Shown here: positions 1 through 5,024 of the stretch, piece by piece
Layout: every line of letters starts with the position of its first letter
How positions within the stretch are numbered: the first letter of the stretch is position 1
Notes under the pieces: generated by a model
Seen by the model: only the letters and a program-made list of their open reading frames with translations
The model's database searches: none
Told to the model about the DNA's origin: nothing
Assembly: GCA_012519365.1 (NCBI GenBank)
Contig: JAAYQH010000027.1
Location: 1-5,024, forward strand
From: Planctomycetota bacterium
GTDB taxonomy: Bacteria > Planctomycetota > Phycisphaerae > Sedimentisphaerales > Anaerohalosphaeraceae
Direction of reading: 5' to 3'
DNA: 5,024 bases
Position numbers and translations under genes: made by a program

Positions 1-80
1 ATCCACTTGTAGACCGTATCCCGCTTGATGCCGAGATGGTCAGCAATCTCGTCTACGGAGAGCCATCGGTCTTCCATCAT
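1..80 (-). CDS. Excisionase/MerR-type helix-turn-helix DNA-binding protein (N-terminus, runs off the left edge)
   Basis: Reading leftward from ATG at 80, the first 26 residues are open and begin MMEDRWLSVDEIADHLGI, followed by KRDTVYKW. This is the classic pattern of the small excisionase-family helix-turn-helix domain: W-L-S/T-x-x-E-I-A-x-x-L-G-(I/V)-x-x-x-T-V-Y-x-W, with helix 1 at about residues 8-14 and the recognition helix at about 19-26. Such proteins are usually 60-80 aa, bind DNA, and serve as excisionases/recombination directionality factors or as regulators beside restriction or mobile-element genes; which applies here depends on sequence left of the window. A GGAG lies 6 bases before the tandem ATGATG, which supports this start, although the frame stays open upstream to a stop near 171. 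A strong promoter lies further upstream (203-231). The fold is clear; the precise role is not. Confidence 0.8.
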   Translation of the reverse strand, partial: MMEDRWLSVDEIADHLGIKRDTVYKW

Positions 81-202
81 GCGACTCCAGTCACGTTTGG
101 CCTCATTGGTTGCCTCGCAGCGGCTTCTTTCTCTTGGTTGATCGGTGTACCGTGTTCCAGCTTTCGGCGTTTACGTCCCAATAAACCAGGACAAACAGGG
201 TT

Positions 203-231
203 ACAATATATCAGCCTGAGGCCATTGTCAA
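203..231 (-). promoter_or_regulatory. Sigma70-type promoter for the helix-turn-helix gene
   Basis: On the - strand, TTGACA (231-226, perfect -35) and TATTGT (208-203, 4 of 6 matches to the -10) are separated by exactly 17 bases. An overlapping TATATT is an alternative -10 at 15-base spacing. Transcription would start near 196 and run left into the gene at 80, giving a leader of about 115 nt. No other gene lies between them in that direction, so the pairing is natural. The assignment is from consensus only. Confidence 0.6.
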
Positions 232-256
232 GCGGTTTATCAGGTTATTTTCGTAT

Positions 257-279
257 TTGACCGAGTGTAACCGAGTCAA
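257..279. repeat. Short repeat cluster upstream of the promoter, possible operator
   Basis: ACCGAGT occurs twice, at 260-266 and 270-276, exactly 10 bases apart and so on the same face of the helix. The pair is bracketed by perfect inverted arms TTGAC (257-261) and GTCAA (275-279). The cluster lies about 60-85 bases upstream of the predicted transcription start near 196, a usual place for an activator site. It also overlaps the far end of the decayed gene at 276-834, so it could be a chance remnant. Confidence 0.3.
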
Positions 280-834
280 GGCTTCCAGGGCCAGCAGGAC
301 CCACCCCAAAGGGGTAAGCCTGTCCGAGACCGGGTCTTCACCACATAGAGCCAAGCCGGGAGCAAGGTTCCCTTTGCCCGGACAGGCACCAGGACGCGGC
401 GGTAGAGGTAGGAACTGCCGGGGTGGAATCCTTCCTACCGGTCAATGACCGGAGGCGGGTCTCGGGGTCGTCGAAGGTCAGAAGTCCCCCGTACACGGGG
501 CCCCAGAGCACGCCTGTGCCCTTCTTCGGGAGCCGGTCGGGGTTGGCTCGGGATTGCACATGCGGGCCACGACGCGTGCCTGTGTGGCCACGTCGGCGCG
601 TGGATTGGTGGTCCTGACGGCAAGGATGTTCTCCTCCGGAACCAGCAGAACCGGGATTCTGGAGGATGTCTCGAAGAGGCGGCCGCGGACCATGGTGTTC
701 TCCACCGTCACGACGCCCCGGAAAAAGTGGTCGTGGTTCCAGAAACCTTGCTTCAGGGTGCCGTAGACAAAGAGCCGCAACAATTGCGGATCGGGGATTT
801 CGGATTGAGCGGAGATGTCATATGATGCCTCCAT
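276..834 (-). pseudogene. Gamma-glutamylcyclotransferase (AIG2/GGCT-like) family protein, frameshifted pseudogene
   Basis: From ATG at 834 the - strand encodes MEASYDISAQ..., then LRLFVYGTLKQGFWNHDHFF. The VYGTLKxG segment is the substrate-loop signature of the GGCT/AIG2 fold. Homology continues through VRGRLFE, IPVLLVPEENILAV and ADVATQAR, but then needs two frame changes. Between about 545 and 495 the reading moves to a second frame giving GVLWGPVYGGLLTFDDPETRL. Near 450-455 a single lost C moves it to a third frame (VIDR), which meets TAG at 435-437 where this family normally has a Leu before EGF. After the stop, EGFHPGSSYLYRRVLVPVR and LPAWLYVV continue the family pattern, and the frame ends at TGA 276-278. 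The intact protein would have been about 180 aa, acting in the cytosol on gamma-glutamyl amine or peptide substrates. A functional product is very unlikely unless these are sequencing errors. The - strand frame stays open upstream of 834 to 1146, but that part has no family resemblance and overlaps the transposase remnant. Confidence 0.8.
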
Positions 835-877
835 GAACGCGGATGAATTCAAAAACAGAACCAAAACCTTATGCCGG
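833..877 (+). pseudogene. Possible N-terminal scrap of a four-helix-bundle (23S rRNA intervening-sequence type) protein
   Basis: ATG at 833 gives MNADEFKNRTKTLCR. The first 12-13 residues resemble the usual start of four-helix-bundle proteins of the 23S rRNA intervening-sequence family (M-x-A-E/D-E-F/L-K-x-R-T-K). After that the frame becomes low-complexity (GPASVGGGAS, from a G tract) and loses all resemblance, so at most a truncated start remains. Its ATG overlaps the ATG of the divergent pseudogene (shared CATG, 832-835). GGAG at 811-814 lies too far upstream of this ATG, but is directly followed by an in-frame ATG at 815. The match is very short and could be chance. Confidence 0.3.
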
Positions 878-897
878 GTTTCGGGCCCGGCCTCCGT

Positions 898-906
898 GGG
901 GGGGGG
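898..906 (+). repeat. Nine-G homopolymer tract
   Basis: A run of nine G follows a GC-rich hairpin-capable stretch, with GCCGGG at 873-878 and CCCGGC at 886-891. The region lies between the four-helix-like scrap and the transposase remnant and carries no recognisable coding signal. It is prone to slippage and to sequencing error. Confidence 0.7.
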
Positions 907-936
907 CGCTTCAACCGCACTGACCCGCTGCAATAA

Positions 937-1131
937 GGACGCTTCATTGGGGAACAGCCCGACCCACTGGGAAAAGAAATCGCAAAATTTGTTGCATGGT
1001 ATAACAGCCAGCGGTATCATGAGGCGCTGGGCAATGTCACCCCTGATGATGTTTACTTTGGACGCAAGGAGGAGATCCTGAAGCGGCGTGAGAAATTGAA
1101 GAAACAAACGATTCAAAACAGAAGAAAATAG
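937..1131 (+). pseudogene. IS3-family transposase, C-terminal remnant
   Basis: The frame ending at TAG 1129-1131 reads [20 protein letters not shown] then [18 protein letters not shown], followed by a basic tail rich in K and R. The [23 protein letters not shown] pattern is the C-terminal end of the DDE integrase-core (rve) domain of IS3-family transposases, including the region around its catalytic glutamate helix and downstream. Only about 60 residues remain: the frame is closed by TAA at 934-936, and no other part of the roughly 280-aa OrfB or of OrfA is present upstream. The element is therefore dead and was truncated at its 5' side, probably together with the neighbouring rearrangement. 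Confidence 0.85.
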
Positions 1132-1189
1132 AATCAGAAAAAGCATGTTAACCAGAAGTCAAAATCGTCGAAAGTCTCTACTGACTAAC

Positions 1190-1220
1190 TGTCCCAATTA
1201 TGTTGAAACGGTACTGGTCA
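1190..1220 (+). mobile_element. Probable right terminus of the truncated IS3-family element
   Basis: Downstream of the transposase stop, the stretch around CTGTCCCAATTATGTTGAAA and then CGGTACTGGTCA ends in CA at 1219-1220. On the complementary strand it begins TGACCAGTACCG, which fits the 5'-TG...CA-3' ends of IS3-family elements, and the distance from the transposase stop (about 90 bases) is normal. The left inverted repeat is not in the window, so the boundary is inferred. Confidence 0.4.
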
Positions 1221-1244
1221 CAGGTTCGAGTCTTGTATCGCCCC
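1220..1244 (+). tRNA. tRNA 3'-end fragment (T-arm and acceptor strand), not a complete tRNA
   Basis: ACAGG (1220-1224), loop TTCGAGT (1225-1231) and CTTGT (1232-1236) form a canonical T-arm with one G-T wobble. ATCGCCC (1237-1243) follows as the 3' acceptor strand, then one further base and a T-rich stretch. No matching GGGCGAT acceptor strand, D-arm or well-paired anticodon arm is found upstream, where IS3-like sequence lies instead. No CCA is encoded. It is best read as a tRNA end left by an insertion, or as the att-type duplicate that integrative elements leave when they target tRNA 3' ends. The tRNA identity cannot be told. Confidence 0.5.
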
Positions 1245-1256
1245 TTTTTTATTTTG
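1244..1256 (+). terminator. T tract following the tRNA-like T-arm
   Basis: Six T, then A and four more T, follow the acceptor-like sequence directly. With the T-arm hairpin 8 bases upstream this resembles the natural end of a tRNA transcription unit. The hairpin does not abut the T tract, so efficiency as an intrinsic terminator is uncertain. The rest of the gap to the exonuclease start at 1436 shows no gene or strong promoter. Confidence 0.3.
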
Positions 1257-1435
1257 CACTGAATCAGAAAGCAGGATGCTAAAGTGCCCAACCGCTGTTT
1301 ACGACTGCCGAAGGGCCGGGCAAGCGGGGCGTTTGGCCGTGCAAAACCGTTCGCAGGCAAAACCAATATTCCAAGGCAGCTTGAGGTTAAATCGGCAACC
1401 CTTTCGGAGATTGCCTTCAGGGCTGGAGACGAACG

Positions 1436-1957
1436 ATGAACGGTGTGTCTATTGATTTTGAAACCGCCAATCCCGATGCGGCAAGTATCTGTGCCGTCGG
1501 AATGGCCGTGATCAGCAAGGGGGCGGTAGTGGATACGTTTTATTCCTTAATCCGTCCTATAGGCCACGAATTTTACCCTTGGTTTGTCAGGATTCACGGC
1601 ATTACCGAGGACATGGTTGCCGATGCCCCCACTTTTTTAGAAATTTATCCTGATATCCAAGAACGTATCGGACAGGGGCCCCTGATTGCACATAATGCGG
1701 CCTTTGACCGACGCGTATTGGATACTGCACTTCGGCGGCTCGGACACCCTGTCCCTGCGGTGGACTGGAAATGTACCTTGAAAATGAGCCGCTCGCTATT
1801 GACCGACCTTCCCAACCACACGCTCAAAACGATCGCCAATCACTTAAAAATTCCACTGAACCATCATAACGCGCTATCGGATGCTGTAGCGTGTGCCCAT
1901 ATTTACATCCAATTACAACACATAGCCAGGCCGACAATTCGTCCAAACAGTTTATAA
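1436..1957 (+). CDS. DEDDh-type 3'-5' exonuclease (DnaQ/epsilon-like)
   Basis: This 173-aa protein is a minimal RNase T/DnaQ-fold exonuclease that removes nucleotides from 3' ends using two metal ions. All motifs are visible: Exo I SIDFET with D7 and E9; IHGIT at 53-57, common in epsilon-like proteins; Exo II HNAAFD with D91; and Exo III H144-N-A-L-S-D149, the HxxxxD of the DEDDh subgroup. There is almost nothing outside the catalytic domain (no BRCT, UvrC or polymerase-binding extension), so it is more likely a stand-alone repair or processing nuclease than the replicative proofreading subunit. The start is supported by GGAG at 1425-1428, 7 bases before ATG. It is followed on the same strand by an unrecognised gene and ligA, suggesting a DNA-maintenance transcription unit. 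The exact substrate (DNA, RNA, oligonucleotides) cannot be inferred. Confidence 0.9.
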   Translation: MNGVSIDFETANPDAASICAVGMAVISKGAVVDTFYSLIRPIGHEFYPWFVRIHGITEDMVADAPTFLEIYPDIQERIGQGPLIAHNAAFDRRVLDTALRRLGHPVPAVDWKCTLKMSRSLLTDLPNHTLKTIANHLKIPLNHHNALSDAVACAHIYIQLQHIARPTIRPNSL

Positions 1958-1963
1958 AATCGC

Positions 1964-1990
1964 CTTCGTGAAGGATATTGTCTTCGTGAA
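1964..1990 (+). repeat. Direct repeat CTTCGTGAA in the intergenic gap
   Basis: CTTCGTGAA occurs at 1964-1972 and again at 1982-1990, start to start 18 bases. The first copy lies in a short hairpin-capable element, CCTTCGTGAAGG (1963-1974). There is no T tract, so this does not look like an intrinsic terminator; a regulator-binding or mRNA-processing site is possible but unsupported. Confidence 0.4.
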
Positions 1991-2003
1991 AAACGCCAAA
2001 ACG

Positions 2004-2031
2004 TTGACCCTTTGATGGGGGATAAGATAAT
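2004..2031 (+). promoter_or_regulatory. Candidate sigma70-like promoter overlapping the start of the middle gene
   Basis: TTGACC (2004-2009) and GATAAT (2026-2031) each match the consensus at 5 of 6 positions and are 16 bases apart. The -10 overlaps the ATG at 2030, so a transcript starting near 2038 would lack that start codon and could serve only a later start or ligA. This may be chance similarity. Confidence 0.25.
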
Positions 2032-2530
2032 GCATTTTGGATATAATTGTAAATATTTTCTTCCCTGGTTTAATAAATGCAAATTTTTAATTGACCACAA
2101 AGCCCTTCGCGAGGAGTTCTGCGCGGACAAATGGCTCTCCTTGAAAGACGCTTTAATTTATACGTCCCTGCTCGGCCAGGATTTGATGGCGTTGGTCAAT
2201 GACCATAAAGTGAAAATCGAAAAAGTCAAAATCAAAAAAGGAATGGACAAAAAGGAGGAACAAAGACAGCAGGTCAGAGTCGCATTTTTTACCGCCTGGG
2301 CATACGATGAATGTCCTCTCGCTGAGGCCGGCGGACAATGTTTGTTTTTCAAACAACATACCGGGCCATTGATCGATAATTTATCCGAGATGCAGGCAAT
2401 TCTGCAAAAACATCCCAATTGGCCCAACCTTCCCGAGCCTCAGGAGGTGGAAGCCTGCAAGGAACAATTGCTGGCACTGCTCGAGAACGCGGACAAAAAA
2501 GGGCAAGCCGTTTTATTTGAGGATGAATGA
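2030..2530 (+). CDS. Uncharacterised cysteine-containing protein between the exonuclease and ligA
   Basis: I do not recognise this 166-aa protein as a named family. It is predicted cytosolic and mixed helical, with no signal peptide or membrane segment. Near the N-terminus is NCKYFLPWFNKCKFLIDH, with Cys7 and Cys17, and a third Cys at 33. Midway comes a very basic stretch, KVKIEKVKIKKGMDKKEEQR (about residues 63-82). Then CPLAEAGGQC gives two more Cys spaced by eight residues, and the C-terminus is acidic and helical. The spaced cysteines could bind zinc or an iron-sulfur cluster, and the lysine-rich segment could contact nucleic acid; both are inference. ATG at 2030 is chosen because GGGGGA lies about 8 bases upstream; TTG 2012 and ATG 2015 are in-frame alternatives. 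It starts 72 bases after the exonuclease and ends 21 bases before ligA on the same strand, so co-expression is likely. Codon use resembles its neighbours, which supports a real gene. Confidence 0.75.
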   Translation: MHFGYNCKYFLPWFNKCKFLIDHKALREEFCADKWLSLKDALIYTSLLGQDLMALVNDHKVKIEKVKIKKGMDKKEEQRQQVRVAFFTAWAYDECPLAEAGGQCLFFKQHTGPLIDNLSEMQAILQKHPNWPNLPEPQEVEACKEQLLALLENADKKGQAVLFEDE

Positions 2531-4597
<2,067 letters not shown>

Positions 4598-4600
4598 CTT

Positions 4601-4912
4601 ATGCAGTATCAGGAATTGCGCGGGAAAAAAGTACTTGTGACCGGGGCCAGCAGCGGAATTGGGGCGTCTACAGCTGAATTGTTCGCGGCCCAGGGGGCGT
4701 ATGTGGGGGTACATTATTTTCGTACCGAGCAGGGTGGTGAGCAAACGCTGCGCAAGGTACGGGCATTGACGGATGGCTGTCTGTTGCGAGCGGATATGCG
4801 CGATGAGGCACAGGTAAAGGCTATGATGGAGAACTTTGCCAAACAGGCCGGCGGCATAGATATTCTTGTCAACAATGCCGGCACGATGCTGGGGCGTCTT
4901 ATTGCTCTTTGA
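4601..4912 (+). pseudogene. SDR-family oxidoreductase (3-oxoacyl-ACP reductase-like), N-terminal part; gene interrupted by an insertion sequence
   Basis: The frame encodes 103 aa of a Rossmann-fold short-chain dehydrogenase/reductase: KVLVTGASSGIG with the dinucleotide-binding TGxxxGIG at 14-21, an acidic-loop LLRADMRDEA at 61-70 and the NNAG motif at 91-94. Family members have about 250 aa, with the catalytic Ser and YxxxK after residue 130. Here resemblance ends at about Arg99 (near 4897) and a stop follows within four codons (TGA 4910-4912). The missing half includes the whole active site, so the product cannot be an active reductase. AAGGA at 4588-4592 lies 8 bases before the ATG, and the gene begins three bases after the ligA stop, so it probably was the last member of that transcription unit. 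Substrate cannot be told from the cofactor half alone. Confidence 0.85.
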
Positions 4913-4935
4913 AAAGTTAAACGTAACGAAGCCAA

Positions 4936-4955
4936 ATGTCCGATAATAAGGACAT
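4936..4955 (+). repeat. Perfect inverted repeat over the transposase start
   Basis: ATGTCC (4936-4941) and GGACAT (4950-4955) are exact inverted repeats around the 8-base loop GATAATAA. The structure contains one candidate ATG, overlaps a second one and includes the AAGGA sequence, so in the mRNA it could limit transposase translation. It could also be a binding site for the transposase or simply the outcome of sequence constraint. Confidence 0.5.
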
Positions 4956-5024
4956 GAGACCTTCAGGAACCCCAAAACAGCTGGAGCAACGTCGGCGAAA
5001 AGCCATTGCGTTGCTGGAACAAGG
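4936..5024 (+). CDS. IS630-family transposase, N-terminal helix-turn-helix part (runs off the right edge)
   Basis: The open frame reads MSDNKDMRPSGTPKQLEQRR then RKAIALLEQG to the edge. MRP-x-G-(4)-L-E-x-R-R-R-x-A-(I/V)-x-L-L-x-x-G is the usual beginning of IS630-type transposases, leading into the winged helix-turn-helix that binds the element's ends. The DDE catalytic domain would follow outside the window. Family members often begin at the MRP methionine (4954), but there AAGGA leaves only one base before the ATG, so the upstream in-frame ATG at 4936 is preferred with low certainty. The start region forms a perfect short inverted repeat (4936-4955). Confidence 0.75.
   Translation, partial: MSDNKDMRPSGTPKQLEQRRRKAIALLEQ

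Larger units (their letters stand above)
4901..5024 (+). mobile_element. IS630-family insertion sequence, left end (continues beyond the window)
   Basis: The element begins where SDR homology stops and carries the start of an IS630-type transposase gene in the same direction. A TA dinucleotide at 4900-4901, the usual IS630/Tc1 target that is duplicated on insertion, sits right at the break. The terminal inverted repeat cannot be verified because the right end lies outside the window, so the left boundary may be off by a few bases. Confidence 0.6.

Noticed and set aside
445..825. 126-aa + strand open frame opposite the cyclotransferase pseudogene
   Set aside because: The - strand shows clear family homology over the same interval; the + frame is a high-GC shadow.
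835..1146. Upstream extension of the - strand cyclotransferase frame
   Set aside because: It overlaps the transposase remnant antisense and has no family resemblance before MEASYD; hydrophobic residues there arise from the opposite-strand codons.
1196..1243. A tRNA-Phe-like reading with loop TTGAAAC (anticodon GAA) upstream of the T-arm
   Set aside because: The five-base stem around the loop pairs poorly, there is no D-arm or 5' acceptor strand, and the same bases are better explained as the IS3 terminus.
1254..1282. TTGCAC with a possible -10 seventeen bases later as promoter of the exonuclease
   Set aside because: The -10 position (TGCTAA) matches the consensus poorly, so no promoter is called.

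Overview
The window looks like the boundary between a worn, accessory-type stretch (about 1-1250) and a compact block of housekeeping-like genes on the + strand (1436-4597), with a fresh insertion sequence at the right edge. Base composition, the NAD-dependent DNA ligase and the kinds of mobile-element relics suggest a Gram-negative, probably environmental bacterium (Desulfobacterota or Planctomycetota would fit). No marker here fixes the lineage, so this is a weak inference.

Left part: a small excisionase/MerR-type helix-turn-helix protein starts at 80 on the - strand and runs off the left edge. A good sigma70-type promoter lies about 120 bases upstream of it (203-231), leaving a leader of about 115 nt. 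Next, also on the - strand, is a decayed gamma-glutamylcyclotransferase-like gene (276-834) with two frame changes and an in-frame stop. Its start overlaps, back to back, a short stretch resembling the N-terminus of a four-helix-bundle (23S rRNA intervening sequence) protein. After that comes the C-terminal remnant of an IS3-family transposase (937-1131). A likely IS right terminus ends near 1220 and abuts what looks like the 3' end of a tRNA (T-arm plus acceptor strand) followed by a T tract. Together these read as repeated insertion and deletion at a tRNA-associated site.

Central part: three co-directional genes that could form one transcription unit. They are a small DEDDh 3'-5' exonuclease (1436-1957), an unrecognised cysteine-containing protein (2030-2530) and full-length ligA (2552-4597, 681 aa). 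The link between exonuclease and ligase suggests a DNA repair or replication theme; the middle protein is the main unknown of the window.

Right part: three bases after ligA a short-chain dehydrogenase/reductase gene begins with a good ribosome binding site. Its homology stops just after the NNAG motif, where an IS630-type element appears to have inserted. The N-terminus of that element's transposase is visible up to the window edge.

I do not see a convincing new multi-gene system. The points most worth following are the unrecognised protein beside ligA, the tRNA-end/IS junction, and the promoter-leader arrangement in front of the helix-turn-helix gene.
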